Part shown: positions 52,461 to 64,000 of the stretch, one piece after another
Layout: each line of letters starts with the position of its first letter
Numbering within the stretch: position 1 is the stretch's first letter
DNA from: Bradyrhizobium lablabi
GTDB taxonomy: Bacteria > Pseudomonadota > Alphaproteobacteria > Rhizobiales > Xanthobacteraceae
NCBI RefSeq assembly: GCF_018129385.1
Contig: NZ_JAFCLN010000001.1
Coordinates: 434,001-498,000 of the forward strand
Direction of reading: 5' to 3'
Length of the DNA: 64,000 nt
Notes under the pieces: model-generated
Database searches by the model: none
What the model was told of the DNA's origin: nothing
Seen by the model: only the letters and a program-made list of their open reading frames with translations
Program-made: the position numbers and the translations under genes

Positions 52461-54332
52461 GTGACCGACAAGACATTCCAGACAATGGGAGCACTGCTGC
52501 TGGCGGCGGTCTGGGCGCTGGCGCTCGGCTACGGGCACTTCAACGGCGATGTCCGTTTCCTGGATCGCGCCGAGGGCGTGCTGACCGATTTGCGTCTGTT
52601 GTCGCGTGGCGAACGGCCCGCGCCCGGTGTCGTCACCATCGTCGCGATCGATGACGAGACCGTGGCCAAGAAGGGCGGCTATCCGCTGCCGCGCGCCGAG
52701 CTCGCCGGCATCATCGATACCATCAGCCGTCTGCGGCCGCGCGTCATCGCAATCGACCTCCTGCTGATCGATCGCGCCAGCGAAGCCGGCGACACGGCGC
52801 TGGCGGAAGCGCTGAAAAAGCATCCGAGCGTGATCGCGGCCGCTGCCGTATTCCCGGACGCAGTGCAATCGCTCGACGCAAGCGAAGGCGCGCTGGCGCG
52901 ATTGCCCCGCGCGGAAAAATTCCTGCTGCCGCTCAAGACGTTTTCCGATCACGCGGCAACCGGCGTGGTCAATCTCACCACGGACAGTTCAGGCACGCCG
53001 CGTGGCTTTCCGATGCTGTTCCGCACCTCCGACAAGATCGAGTTGTCACTGCCCCTCAGAGTCGCGGCGCTGGCCAGCGGCGAAAATCCTGTCATCGAGG
53101 CCGAAAGATTGATGCTGGGGAAGCAGCCGGTTGCGACCGATGTCGATCTCGTGCTTCCAGTCGCCTTCTATGGACGCCATGGCGCCATTCAGACCGTCAG
53201 CGCTGCCGCGCTGCTGAACGATGAAGTACCCTCGGCGGTGATTGCCGACAAGATCGTCGTGATCGGCACCACCGTGACGGGAGGCGGCGACACCTTTTCG
53301 ACCGCGTTCGATCCGGTGACGCCGGGCGTAGAGGTCGCCGCAACCGCCATCAGCCATCTGATGGCCGCAGATGGAATCCTGCGCGATCGTTTTACGCGGG
53401 GGGTCGATGCGGTGATGGCGGTCGCACTGACTCTGTTGCTGATCATATTGCTGGCCTGGCAGCGTAGTGCGATCGGCCTCTTTATGATCGCTGCCGTGCT
53501 GATCATGGCCATGATCGCGAATTTTGCTGCGTTCTCGCGCGGATATTGGTTCAGCGCGTCGCTGCCGCTCGCCACCGCGGCACCGCCCGCCATCCTGTTC
53601 GGCGCGGTGCAGCTTTGGCTGAACCGGCGGCAGGCACAGTATTTTGCGATGAAGAGCGATCTGCTACAGCAGTTCCAGGCTCCGGCCTTGAGGCAATGGC
53701 TGACCAAAAATCCAAATTTCCTGCTCACGCCGGTGCACCAGGATGCGGCGATCGTCTTCATCGACCTGTCCGGGTTCACTGCGCTGAGCGAAACGCTCGG
53801 CGGCGATGCGACGCTGCGGCTGCTCGAGGATTTTCACGGGCTCGTCGACCGCGAGGTCGAGGCGCGCGGCGGGGTGATCACCAGCTTCCTCGGTGACGGC
53901 GCGATGATCCTGTTCGGCCTGCCGGAAAGCACCGCGGACGATGCCAAAAATGCCGCGCTGTGCTGCGTCGATCTCTGCAACCGGGCCGAACAATGGATCG
54001 CATCCCTGCCGCCGTCGACCGCTGCGCGCACTGGCTTCAAGGTCGGCGCGCATTTCGGCCCGATCGTTGCGTCGCGCCTCGGCGGCGGCAGCCATCAGCA
54101 CATCACCGCCACCGGCGATACCGTGAACGTCGCAAGCCGCCTGATGGAAGTCGCCGCCAGGCAAGGCGCCGTGCTGGCGGTAAGCGACGACCTGTTGCAG
54201 CAGGCGGGCGCGGGTTCAGCGCTACGCGAATCCGGAATCCTCACGGGACCGAAGGAAACGCGCATCCGCGGCCGCACCCGCGCGCTCTCGGTCTGGCTCT
54301 GGCGCAACGATGCGGGCGACCGGTATGAATGA
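52461..54332 (+). CDS. CHASE2-sensing class III adenylate/guanylate cyclase
   Basis: A 623-residue membrane cyclase. GTG at 52461 is taken as start (ATG at 52485 possible); the first membrane segment follows at once. Residues ~30-310 are a CHASE2 periplasmic sensor (PGVVTIVAIDDETVAKKGGYP). Several membrane segments lie at ~315-385 (VMAVALTLLLIILLAW), then the cyclase catalytic domain at ~425-600: metal-binding Asp at ~434 in FIDLSGFT and ~477 in FLGDGAMILF, and the ITATGDTVNVASR Asn/Arg motif. It should make cAMP or cGMP in response to a periplasmic cue; substrate choice is not settled. Probable operon with FecR. Confidence 0.92.
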   Translation: MTDKTFQTMGALLLAAVWALALGYGHFNGDVRFLDRAEGVLTDLRLLSRGERPAPGVVTIVAIDDETVAKKGGYPLPRAELAGIIDTISRLRPRVIAIDLLLIDRASEAGDTALAEALKKHPSVIAAAAVFPDAVQSLDASEGALARLPRAEKFLLPLKTFSDHAATGVVNLTTDSSGTPRGFPMLFRTSDKIELSLPLRVAALASGENPVIEAERLMLGKQPVATDVDLVLPVAFYGRHGAIQTVSAAALLNDEVPSAVIADKIVVIGTTVTGGGDTFSTAFDPVTPGVEVAATAISHLMAADGILRDRFTRGVDAVMAVALTLLLIILLAWQRSAIGLFMIAAVLIMAMIANFAAFSRGYWFSASLPLATAAPPAILFGAVQLWLNRRQAQYFAMKSDLLQQFQAPALRQWLTKNPNFLLTPVHQDAAIVFIDLSGFTALSETLGGDATLRLLEDFHGLVDREVEARGGVITSFLGDGAMILFGLPESTADDAKNAALCCVDLCNRAEQWIASLPPSTAARTGFKVGAHFGPIVASRLGGGSHQHITATGDTVNVASRLMEVAARQGAVLAVSDDLLQQAGAGSALRESGILTGPKETRIRGRTRALSVWLWRNDAGDRYE

Positions 54333-54369
54333 GCGCCGGCGCGATAGTGCTGCTCCAGTCCCTCAAACA

Positions 54370-54397
54370 TTACGGCCCGCGAAGCCGCGGGCCGTAA
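54370..54397. terminator. Bidirectional terminator hairpin between convergent genes
   Basis: A perfect 12-bp inverted repeat (54370-54381 with 54386-54397, loop AAGC) between the cyclase stop and the stop of the chemoreceptor gene. GC-rich stem, short U/A flanks on both strands. Confidence 0.7.
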
Positions 54398-54424
54398 CAA
54401 CGACGTCGGCTATGAGGTCAATCC

Positions 54425-56113
54425 TTACGCGGCCCTGACCGTATCGAGGAATTTTGTCACCTCGCTCTTGAGGCGGTTGCTGTCGCCCGACAACATCTGA
54501 GCGGCCGAAAGCACCTGCGAAGAGGCCGAGCCAGTCTCGCCTGCGCCTTGCTGCACATCGGTGATGTTGGCGGAGACCTGCTGGGTGCCTTGGGCGGCCT
54601 GCTGCACGTTGCGGGAAATTTCCTGCGTGGCGGCCCCCTGCTCTTCTACCGCCGCGGCGATGGTCGAGGATATCTCCGACAGTCTTTCGATCGTCGCGCT
54701 GATCTCCTTGATCGCGACGACCGATTCCTGCGTTGCGCCCTGAATGCCGGAAATCTGCTGGCTGATCTCGCCGGTCGCCTTTGCCGTCTGTTCAGCCAAC
54801 GCCTTCACTTCGGACGCGACCACTGCAAAGCCGCGGCCGGCCTCGCCTGCACGCGCCGCCTCGATGGTGGCGTTGAGCGCGAGCAGGTTGGTTTGTCCCG
54901 CGATGGTATTGATCAGTTCGACGACGTCGCCGATGCGGGCGGCAGCCCTGGAAAGCTCGCTGACGCGATCGTTGGTGACGCGGGCCTGGCCGACGGCATC
55001 GGTCGCCATCCGGGCCGATTCCTGCACCTGGCGGCTGATCTCGTTCACCGACGAAGAAAGCTCCTCTGTCGCCGACGCCACCGACTGCACGTTGGTGGAA
55101 GCTTCTTCGGAAGCCGCAGCAACCGTGGTAGCCAATCGCTTCGACCGCTCGGCGGTCGAGGACAGGGTACCGGCCGAAGATTCGAGCTGGCTCGAAGCCG
55201 AGGATACCGTGTTGATGATCTCCCCGACGGCGCCTTCGAAATCGTTGGCGAGTCTGATCATGTCCGCCTTGCGTTGCTCGGCGTTACGCTGTTCGGCCGC
55301 CTGCTGTTCGACTTTCAGCCGATCGACCTCAATCGCGTTGGCCTTGAAAACCTGGACCGCCTGGGCCATCCGGCCAACCTCGTCAAGCCTTTCGATGCCC
55401 GAGATGGCTACCGACGTATCGCCCCCGGCCAGAACACCCATCTGGGCCGTAAGGCGCTGAATCGGGCGGGTGACTACAAAGGTGACACCGGCTGCACCGG
55501 CAATCGAGAGAAGCAACGTCAAGGCGCCGGAGAGCAGTATTGTGAATATTGCCGAGTCCGCGGCAGCGCGCGACGCCTCGGCGCGGACCGACAGGAGCGC
55601 GCGTTCTTCCGCATCCATTTCCTGCACGACGGCGCGCAGGCCATCCATCGTCTTCTTGCCGGTGCCCGATGACTCCAGCTCCCGCGCTTTCGATTGGGTA
55701 GCGGGATCCTTCATCAGCGCAATTTCGCGTTGCGCGACGGTCGTGAACCATTCGCTCGCGTTCTGCTTGACCCGTTCGAGGCGACTCTGCTGCACGGCGT
55801 TGTCGGAGGTGAGGCTCCCGACCTTCGCTACAGCGGCGTTATACTGCTTCTGCCCTGCCTCATATGGGCCCAGGAAGCCGGCATCGGCGGAAACCAGATA
55901 GCCGCGCACGCCGGTTTCGCTATTCACCATGCCGCTGACGATCGCGTTGAGCTGCTCCAGAACCTCGTAGGTATGAACGGTCATTTTCTCGGTCGCGCGC
56001 ATGACACCGAGCGACCTGTAAATCATCGCACTGCTGATGCCGACCACGAGGCATATTGCCGTGAACACGAGGGATAGTTTCACGGAAAGACGAAGGTTAT
56101 TGAGCCAATTCAT
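54425..56113 (-). CDS. Methyl-accepting chemotaxis protein with CHASE3 sensor
   Basis: A 562-residue chemoreceptor. ATG at 56113 ([13 protein letters not shown]) is preferred because the first membrane helix starts there; an upstream Met at 56161 would add 16 residues. Residues ~10-32 TM1, ~40-180 CHASE3 domain ([21 protein letters not shown]), TM2 ~185-212, HAMP ~213-265 ([17 protein letters not shown]), then the signalling domain with the hairpin tip [30 protein letters not shown]. Relays signals to CheA/CheW; the ligand is unknown. No C-terminal CheR-tethering pentapeptide; it ends FLDTVRAA. Confidence 0.95.
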   Translation of the reverse strand: MNWLNNLRLSVKLSLVFTAICLVVGISSAMIYRSLGVMRATEKMTVHTYEVLEQLNAIVSGMVNSETGVRGYLVSADAGFLGPYEAGQKQYNAAVAKVGSLTSDNAVQQSRLERVKQNASEWFTTVAQREIALMKDPATQSKARELESSGTGKKTMDGLRAVVQEMDAEERALLSVRAEASRAAADSAIFTILLSGALTLLLSIAGAAGVTFVVTRPIQRLTAQMGVLAGGDTSVAISGIERLDEVGRMAQAVQVFKANAIEVDRLKVEQQAAEQRNAEQRKADMIRLANDFEGAVGEIINTVSSASSQLESSAGTLSSTAERSKRLATTVAAASEEASTNVQSVASATEELSSSVNEISRQVQESARMATDAVGQARVTNDRVSELSRAAARIGDVVELINTIAGQTNLLALNATIEAARAGEAGRGFAVVASEVKALAEQTAKATGEISQQISGIQGATQESVVAIKEISATIERLSEISSTIAAAVEEQGAATQEISRNVQQAAQGTQQVSANITDVQQGAGETGSASSQVLSAAQMLSGDSNRLKSEVTKFLDTVRAA

Positions 56114-56406
56114 TCCATTCACCAATTCATGCTGAATAGCAACGCGCTCTTGCCGAATCAAAGTTAGACCGGCGATCGCCGTCTCAGATTCTCTAGTGTT
56201 GGAGTGTGCATGCTCCTTTAAAATTGCAGCCGGTAAGAATACGGGGACGCGCCCGCGGCCAATACCGCAACTCGTTCGATGGCACTCACCCTGAGGCCGT
56301 CGATGTCAGAGTCCTGACGGGAGACAAACATCTGCATGCAGACCGGCGCGCGCCTGCGCAGTGTTGCGGGCGACGCTGCCCCCTGCTCTCAAGGAGATAT
56401 GCCGGC

Positions 56407-56991
56407 TCAGTCTTTCGAACTGCGCAGTTCAGGCGCGGGTTCGGTCCTGGCGGCGGGCTCCGCCCTGACCGGTTCGAGCTTGGCGCTCTCGACCGCCGGC
56501 ATCGCGACCCGTGCCGCCACTTCGGCGCGTGCGTCGTCGGTCGCGCGAGGGCGTGAACCGAGCGGCGCGCGCGGACGCGACGCACGAGCCATCAGCATCT
56601 GCGAGGCGCCCTGGTGGCGGAAATCGCAATAGGCGAAGCCCATGCCGGACACCGAACCGCGGAAGCTGCGTTCGTCCTTCTTCTCGAGATTGAAGCAGGG
56701 TTCGAACGGGATGCCCTTGATCGAGGCGCACACGGCCTGGCCGCGGATCTGCAAGGTATTGCCGGGCAGCCGCACATGGCGGACCGGACCTGCGCCCGAG
56801 AACTGGATCGAGCCGGCGGCGCCAAGATCATCCATGATGCGGCCCGCGCCGCGGCTGCCGTCGAAACAGGTGAAAGCAAAAACTTTGCCGGCAACGAACC
56901 TGCGCGCTTCATCCGCCGTCATCATTCCGGCGAGTGCAGGCACAATGGTCGCACAGACGGTGACGGCTCCCAACACGATACGCGCAAACAT
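56407..56991 (-). CDS. Secreted conserved hypothetical protein
   Basis: A 194-residue protein. ATG at 56991. Signal peptide (VLGAVTVCATIVPALAG). Residues 25-135: MTADEARRFVAGKVFAFTCFDG, with four Cys, and GRIMDDLGAAGSIQFSG, RHVRLPGNTL, GFAYCDFRHQ. It ends in a ~60-residue Ala/Arg/Pro tail. The pattern is a periplasmic beta-rich domain common in Bradyrhizobium but unassigned. Function unknown. Confidence 0.8.
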   Translation of the reverse strand: MFARIVLGAVTVCATIVPALAGMMTADEARRFVAGKVFAFTCFDGSRGAGRIMDDLGAAGSIQFSGAGPVRHVRLPGNTLQIRGQAVCASIKGIPFEPCFNLEKKDERSFRGSVSGMGFAYCDFRHQGASQMLMARASRPRAPLGSRPRATDDARAEVAARVAMPAVESAKLEPVRAEPAARTEPAPELRSSKD

Positions 56992-57104
56992 TGCGATAAC
57001 TCCAACTGCACCAGAGCGGCGGGCCAGAAGTCTCTTTACCCGCTGCTTACCATACCAACAGTGGCAACATTGGAGCAGCTTGGTTGGTAAAGTCTGAATG
57101 TCCC

Positions 57105-58091
57105 TTAGGAAATTTTTACCACGATTCTCCCGCGGACCTGGCCGGCGAGGATTTTGGGGCCGGTGGCGATGACCTCATCCAGGCCAATTTCGTGAGTAAT
57201 TTCAGCAAGTTTTGCCCGATCCAAGTCGGTCGCCAGACGGCCCCAGGCGAGCTTCCGCTGCGGCAGCGGACACATCACGGAATCGATGCCGAGAAGGCAC
57301 ACCCCGCGCAAAATAAAGGGTGCGACCGAGGACGGCAGGTCCATACCGGCGGCGAGGCCGCAGGCAGCAATGGCGCCGCCGTATCGGGTCATGGAGAGGA
57401 GGTTCGCCAGCGTGGTCGAGCCGACGCTGTCGACACCGCCGGCCCAGCGCTCCTTTGCAAGCGGCTTGGCAGGGCCTGAGAGCTCGTTGCGGTCGATCAC
57501 CTCGGCCGCGCCGATGCTCTTGAGATAATCGGCCTCCGATGTCCGTCCCGTGGAGGCGATGACGTGATAGCCGAGCTTTGACAGCACGGCGGTAGCAACC
57601 GAGCCGACGCCGCCGGCAGCGCCAGTGACGACGACCGGTCCGCTGTTCGGCGTCAGCCCGTGCTTCTCCAGCGCGAGCACGGAGAGCATCGCGGTGTAGC
57701 CCGCCGTGCCGATCGCCATCGCATCGCGCGTGGAAATGCCCTCGGGCAAACGCACGAGCCAGTCGCCCTTGACGCGCGCCTTCTCGGCATAGGCGCCGAG
57801 ATGCGTCTCGCCCATGCCCCAGCCATTGCAGACCACCTTGTCGCCGGCCTTCCACTCCGGATGCGAGGATTGCTCGACCGTGCCGGCGAAATCGATGCCG
57901 GCGATCATCGGGAAGCGGCGCACCACCGGCGCCTTGCCGGTGACGGCGAGGCCATCCTTGTAGTTCACCGTCGACCATTCGACGCGGACGGTGACGTCGC
58001 CCTCCATCAGTTCGGCGTCGTCGAACTGCGTGAGCGCAGCGGTGGTGCCTTTTTCCGCCTTGTCGATGCGGATCGCCTTGAACGTTCCCAC
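57105..58091 (-). CDS. acuI: AcuI/YhdH-type NADPH-dependent acrylyl-CoA reductase (quinone oxidoreductase family)
   Basis: A 328-residue medium-chain dehydrogenase without zinc-ligand motifs. GTG at 58091 follows GGGGAG and begins [11 protein letters not shown]. Substrate-side motifs [24 protein letters not shown] and GIDFAGTV are family hallmarks, and the NADPH site is [18 protein letters not shown]. YhdH/AcuI enzymes reduce acrylyl-CoA to propionyl-CoA, or related enoyl substrates. The gene follows an MFS transporter by 40 bp in the same direction, so they are probably an operon. Confidence 0.85.
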   Translation of the reverse strand: MGTFKAIRIDKAEKGTTAALTQFDDAELMEGDVTVRVEWSTVNYKDGLAVTGKAPVVRRFPMIAGIDFAGTVEQSSHPEWKAGDKVVCNGWGMGETHLGAYAEKARVKGDWLVRLPEGISTRDAMAIGTAGYTAMLSVLALEKHGLTPNSGPVVVTGAAGGVGSVATAVLSKLGYHVIASTGRTSEADYLKSIGAAEVIDRNELSGPAKPLAKERWAGGVDSVGSTTLANLLSMTRYGGAIAACGLAAGMDLPSSVAPFILRGVCLLGIDSVMCPLPQRKLAWGRLATDLDRAKLAEITHEIGLDEVIATGPKILAGQVRGRIVVKIS

Positions 58092-58131
58092 GGATAACTC
58101 CCCGATCTCTTGATCGGGGATGTTTAACCCA

Positions 58132-59379
58132 TCAGGCGGGTTGCGCAACCGGGCGGGCGACGGGCTTTTCCACGATCGGCAGGTTGATCAGCGCGGAGAG
58201 CACGCCGAACAGGATCGAGAGCCACCACAGCGGCGTGTAGGAGCCGTACTGCTCGAACACGATGCCGCCGAGCCAGACGCCGAGGAAGCCGCCGACCTGA
58301 TGGCTGACGAAGGCAAAGCCGTAGAGCGTCGCGAACCAGCGCGTGCCGAACATCAGCGCCACCAGCGCCGACGTCGGCGGCACCGTCGACAGCCAGGTCA
58401 GGCCGCTGATGGCGCCGAAGGCGATCGCCGTGAACGGCGTGATCGGGAACGAGATGAAGGCGAGGATCGAAAGCGCGCGGGTAAAATAGATCGCGGACAG
58501 GATGTAGCGCTTGGGAATGAAGTTCTGCACCCAGCCGACGCTGAGCGAGCCGATGATGTTGAACAGCCCGATCGCCGCGATCACCCAGCCGCCGGTGGAA
58601 GCGGGAATGCCGCGATCGACCAGGAAGGGCGGCAGATGCACGGTGATGAAGGCGAGCTGGAAGCCGCAGGTGAAAAAGCCGAGCACGAGCAGCACGTAGG
58701 AGCGATGGCCAAAAGCTTCCGCCAGCGCGGTCTTGAACGATTGCTGATCCGCAGCCGGCACGTTGGTCTCGGCTTGCGGCGGCGTCGACAGCGCCAGCGA
58801 CAGCGGAACGATCAGCAGCATCAGCAGTGCGAACACGGTGAGCGCAGGCTGCCAGCCGAAACTGTCGATCATGGCAACGCCGAACGGCGCGAACAGGAAC
58901 TGGCCGAATGATCCGGCGGCGGTGCCGGCGCCGAGCGCGATGCCGCGCTTCTCGGGCGGCAGCAATTTGCTGAAAGCGGAGAGAACGAGGTTGAACGAGC
59001 AGCCTGACAAGCCAAAACCGATCAGCACGCCCGCGCCCATATCGAGCGCCAGCGGCGTCGTCGAATAGCGCATCAGCAACAGACCGCCGGCATAGAGCAG
59101 CGCGCCGACCACCATCACGCGGACGATTCCGAAGCGGTCGGCGATCGCGCCGGCAATCGGCTGGCCAAGACCCCACAACAGGTTTTGTAGCGCCAGCGCG
59201 AGGCCAAAGACGTCGCGGCCCCAGGCGAGTTCGCGGCTCATTGGCTGCACGAAGAAGCCGAGGCTGGAGCGCGGGCCAAAGCTGAGCAGCGCGATGATGC
59301 AGCCGCAGATGATGATGACGAGCGGCGTGCGCCAAGTGCTGACCGCGGACGCCGACCGGGCGTCAGTAGTTGCCGACAT
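58132..59379 (-). CDS. MFS transporter (monocarboxylate/oxalate-like)
   Basis: A 415-residue 12-segment inner-membrane transporter. ATG at 59379 follows [32 protein letters not shown] in the first loop and [26 protein letters not shown] (helix 2 with the MFS loop motif D-R-x-G) are typical of the monocarboxylate/OxlT-type MFS. Substrate may be an organic acid. It is 40 bp upstream of the AcuI-like gene, suggesting coupled uptake and reduction of a carboxylic acid, which is inference. Confidence 0.88.
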   Translation of the reverse strand: MSATTDARSASAVSTWRTPLVIIICGCIIALLSFGPRSSLGFFVQPMSRELAWGRDVFGLALALQNLLWGLGQPIAGAIADRFGIVRVMVVGALLYAGGLLLMRYSTTPLALDMGAGVLIGFGLSGCSFNLVLSAFSKLLPPEKRGIALGAGTAAGSFGQFLFAPFGVAMIDSFGWQPALTVFALLMLLIVPLSLALSTPPQAETNVPAADQQSFKTALAEAFGHRSYVLLVLGFFTCGFQLAFITVHLPPFLVDRGIPASTGGWVIAAIGLFNIIGSLSVGWVQNFIPKRYILSAIYFTRALSILAFISFPITPFTAIAFGAISGLTWLSTVPPTSALVALMFGTRWFATLYGFAFVSHQVGGFLGVWLGGIVFEQYGSYTPLWWLSILFGVLSALINLPIVEKPVARPVAQPA

Positions 59380-59645
59380 CTAATTTCCCCCGGGATCCGG
59401 CCGGGCTCGCGAAATAGCGGCCCGGCACATTGCCGGGAGTTAATGCATTCGCATGAAAACCCCAAGGGGGCGCCGTGGATCGCAGGGCAGCCCTGCAAAA
59501 TTGGCCGGACGTAGAAGCGGTAAGCCGGGCTGAATCAAAATCTTCAAAACAACCCCATGCACAGTAGATTTCCCGGTTCGCCGTCTGCGTCATGCCATGC
59601 GCGGGCCGCATGCCAAGAACGGTCGGCGCCGCCCTGAATGCCCGA

Positions 59646-61088
59646 TTATCGCCGCGCGGCCGCCTGTTCAGCCGAACTCTGCGCGGCCTCCGCGAGCTTC
59701 GCCGAGATCGCAGCGGTCTCCTCGCTGGTTCCCCAGCTCGGCGCGTCGCTGCCGTCGCCCCATTTGCGCGGACGATAGAAGGTGTGCACGCCGGTCTTGT
59801 ACATCCGCTTCATCTCGCTGACCCAGCCCGGCCGCACCCAATAGGCGTGGTAGTGCGTCGACTTGCCGACTTCCGGCAGCCAGAGCTGGCCGTCGAGGCT
59901 GGCCTTCGCGATCTTCTGCGCGCGGTCCCACATGTCGGGCTCGCGGATCACCTCGCGGTGGTTGTCGCAGGCGAAGCTGAACTGGCAGGCAAAATGCCGG
60001 TGCTTGTTCTGGTAGACGACGCCACACACGTTGTCCGGATACTTGCCGGAGAAGGCGCGGTTCAACACCACCTGGGCCACCGCGATCTGGCCGCGCACGG
60101 CTTCGCCGCGCGCCTCGAAATAGACGGCTTCGGCGAGACATTTTTCGTGCTTGGCGCGCAGCTTTTCGTCGAACAGGCCGAGCCGCTCGGCCGGCGTCTG
60201 GGCGCGCTGGTTGTCGGCATTGACCTCGCCCTTCGGCGCGATGCTCTCGCCCATGTCGCCGGCCTTGACCGGGCCGTCGGCATCGACCGGCAGCGAGGCC
60301 ATCATCTTCATGTCGGGATCGGCGACGGCGTCCGGCATCACGATGGTCGGCTCCTCGCCGGGCTGCCAGCGCTCGATGCTTTCGGGCGAGCCGAGCGAAG
60401 AGCCGAAGAACAGGCTGGAGGTCTTGAACGAGAACGCATCGCGCGGCGGCGCAGGCGCGGCCGCCACGGCAGGCGCATCGGGCGCCTTCCCTGCTTCGTC
60501 CTTCCCGATCTCGAGCGACAGCGATTGATCATATTGCGGCAGCGGCGGCGCGTTCAGCGCGGCCTGCAATTCCGGATCGAGCGGCGCGCGTGCGGCAGGC
60601 AGCGGCGCGGCCGCGGTCTTCGCGCCCATGACGGATGAATTGGATGTCGCGGGATCCTGGTTGGCAGGGGCCGGCGGTGCGACGGTGTCCGCGGGCGGCG
60701 CAGACCGGGTGACGAGACGGTCACCCTTCAGCGTGCGATCGACTTTCGGGAAGTCGGAAGCCTGATAGCGCGATGGCGGCGTGACGAGCGGACTGCTGCG
60801 CGTCACCGTGCCCGTGATATCGCGGGCATCGATGCTGGCAAGACGATAGGACGGAACCTGCGGCGACGACGTTCCGATCGGACGGCCAAAGCTGTAGGTG
60901 GCGAGCTGGATGTTGCTGGCGGAGGAGGACACGCGCTTCTGCCAGCGCTCGGCGACGCCCGGCTGGCGGGCCAGCAGTGAGGCGATATCCTGATACCCGG
61001 TCTCCGTCGGCATCATCGAGAAGATGCAGAGACCGAGCACGAAGGACGCGATACGCACGTCCTTCGGCCGGTTACGCAACACAGACAT
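59646..61088 (-). CDS. SleB/CwlJ-type cell-wall hydrolase with long proline-rich stalk
   Basis: A 480-residue protein. ATG at 61088 (MSVLRNRPKD) is used; a TTG at 61103 is in frame. Residues ~15-30 form a membrane anchor (ASFVLGLCIFSMMPT). Residues ~40-310 are a Pro/Ala/Ser-rich stalk. The hydrolase_2 (SleB) domain lies at ~320-455: CLAEAVYFEARGEAVRGQ with the catalytic Glu, VVLNRAFSGKYPDNVCGVVYQ, and THYHAYWVRPGW. Such enzymes cut peptidoglycan glycan strands (lytic transglycosylase type) and in rhizobia probably act in growth or division rather than spore germination. It is upstream, same direction, of the MFS gene with a 266-bp gap. Confidence 0.9.
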   Translation of the reverse strand: MSVLRNRPKDVRIASFVLGLCIFSMMPTETGYQDIASLLARQPGVAERWQKRVSSSASNIQLATYSFGRPIGTSSPQVPSYRLASIDARDITGTVTRSSPLVTPPSRYQASDFPKVDRTLKGDRLVTRSAPPADTVAPPAPANQDPATSNSSVMGAKTAAAPLPAARAPLDPELQAALNAPPLPQYDQSLSLEIGKDEAGKAPDAPAVAAAPAPPRDAFSFKTSSLFFGSSLGSPESIERWQPGEEPTIVMPDAVADPDMKMMASLPVDADGPVKAGDMGESIAPKGEVNADNQRAQTPAERLGLFDEKLRAKHEKCLAEAVYFEARGEAVRGQIAVAQVVLNRAFSGKYPDNVCGVVYQNKHRHFACQFSFACDNHREVIREPDMWDRAQKIAKASLDGQLWLPEVGKSTHYHAYWVRPGWVSEMKRMYKTGVHTFYRPRKWGDGSDAPSWGTSEETAAISAKLAEAAQSSAEQAAARR

Positions 61089-61358
61089 TGTACGCTCACG
61101 CAACGCTTACGCTACTCGGTACGCAACCGAATTGCAGTACATCCGTGCAATTCGACCAAAATTGTTGGTACCGAATTTAGGTTGCCGCGGAGTTAATCGG
61201 CGTTGCACGCGCGATACATGCAAGCAGGCGCGGTGTTTTGCGCGATGAGATCGTGCGCGTTGGTAAACAGGCGCTGGAGCGAAGTGGTAAATATCCGGTC
61301 AACGGAAGAGATGAAGGAACTCTTGCGCGAGTGCGGTTGGATTGCGTAACGCGCTCGT

Positions 61359-61461
61359 CGTCATTCCGGGGCGATGCGCAGCATCGAACTATGGGGCGCC
61401 CTTGCGCCCCTGAGAATCTCGAGATTCCGGGTCTGGTCCTCCGGACCATCCCGGAATGACG
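61359..61461. repeat. Dispersed multi-hairpin repeat
   Basis: Outer arms CGTCATTCCGGGGCG..and..CCCGGAATGACG enclose nested palindromes GATGCGCAGCATC, GGGGCGCCCTTGCGCCCC, GAATCTCGAGATTC and GGTCCTCCGGACC. The element sits in the 628-bp gap between ppdK and SleB genes. Multi-hairpin elements of this kind recur in Bradyrhizobium genomes. Confidence 0.75.
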
Positions 61462-61473
61462 GCTGAGAGAGTT

Positions 61474-61559
61474 CGTCATTGCGAGCGAAGCGAAGCAATC
61501 CAGCTTGGCCGCAACAAGAAAGCTGGATTGCTTCGTCGCTTTCGCTCCTCGCAATGACG
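61474..61559. repeat. Complete REP-like palindrome, second copy
   Basis: Almost identical to 8151-8236, arms CGTCATTGCGAGCGAAGCG.. and ..CGCTCCTCGCAATGACG. Directly follows the multi-hairpin repeat by 12 bp. Confidence 0.85.
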
Positions 61560-61635
61560 GGGAGAGAGCGGTGCGCCTCTCGCCGCAATCGCCACGCACG
61601 ACGAGTGACGCAGAATTTTCGTCGCGGCGAAGGAA

Positions 61636-61666
61636 GCTGGATTGCTTCGCTTCGCTCGCAATGACG
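61636..61666. repeat. Half copy of the REP-like palindrome
   Basis: GCTGGATTGCTTCGC TTCGCTCGCAATGACG matches the right arm of the complete copies. The ~75 bp between copies and the remaining parts of the 61089-61716 gap have no recognised gene. Confidence 0.75.
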
Positions 61667-61716
61667 GTGGAGATGCCTGTGCCTGATTTAAGAGACTGGC
61701 GCCCGGTGCAGAGGCC

Positions 61717-64000
<2,284 letters not shown>

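Overview
The window reads as a chromosomal segment of a Bradyrhizobium-like alphaproteobacterium (Nitrobacteraceae/Rhizobiales). Supporting signs are high GC with strongly GC-biased codon use, a very large coiled-coil protein resembling the rhizobial growth-pole-ring protein, perfect EcfG-type general stress promoters (GGAAC-N16/17-xGTT), a CtrA-type box, dispersed palindromic repeats of the kind common in Bradyrhizobium and Rhodopseudomonas, and gene families typical of the group (Bug-type binding proteins, FecR plus CHASE2 cyclase, DUF2147, DUF3606, DUF6894, SleB hydrolase). No rRNA, tRNA, insertion sequence, prophage or CRISPR array was found. Almost all genes look vertically inherited; assignments come from reading motifs, not from database searches.

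Layout. 1-8 kb: a truncated caspase-like gene, an Ala/Pro-rich protein, an MFS transporter, an Mla lipid-transport operon (STAS-MlaE, MlaF, MlaD), a small membrane protein and a Bug-type periplasmic binding protein. 8.5-15 kb: a 1859-residue membrane-anchored coiled-coil protein built partly of 44- and 22-residue repeats, divergent from a small Hpt gene with a perfect TTAA-N7-TTAA box between them. 15-18 kb: a [2Fe-2S] ferredoxin, a hotdog thioesterase, a thioredoxin-reductase-like ferredoxin-NADP reductase and a DUF2147 protein. 17.8-30.4 kb: a surface/secretome block of two paralogous calcium-binding proteins with near-identical 291-bp FG-GAP repeats (one carries a CAP domain), an SGNH hydrolase, the decayed C-terminus of an autotransporter, and an intact 1707-residue autotransporter with four ~680-bp passenger repeats.

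31.9-37.1 kb is the most coherent unit: a general-stress island. It holds two DUF892/YciE modules (one free, one fused to a manganese catalase), DUF6894, DUF3606, a CsbD-like protein, an inverted duplicated pair of 66/68-residue basic proteins, a hypothetical protein and a small secreted protein. Six of these genes have convincing EcfG-type promoters, and two of those promoters place transcription start within a few bases of the start codon, implying leaderless mRNAs.

37-44 kb: a TPR protein, a LysR regulator divergent from a nucleotide-pyrophosphatase-like enzyme, a GMC oxidoreductase and a lipoprotein, with five copies of a short palindromic repeat. 44-49 kb: a dihydroorotase divergent from an overlapping run of YgfZ, Tag and HD-hydrolase genes followed by a dual-specificity-like phosphatase. 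49-54 kb: a DUF2339 membrane protein and a FecR/CHASE2-cyclase pair. 54-64 kb, all on the minus strand: a CHASE3 chemoreceptor, a secreted protein, an AcuI-like reductase with an MFS transporter, a SleB cell-wall hydrolase, a repeat-rich gap, and most of pyruvate phosphate dikinase running off the right edge.
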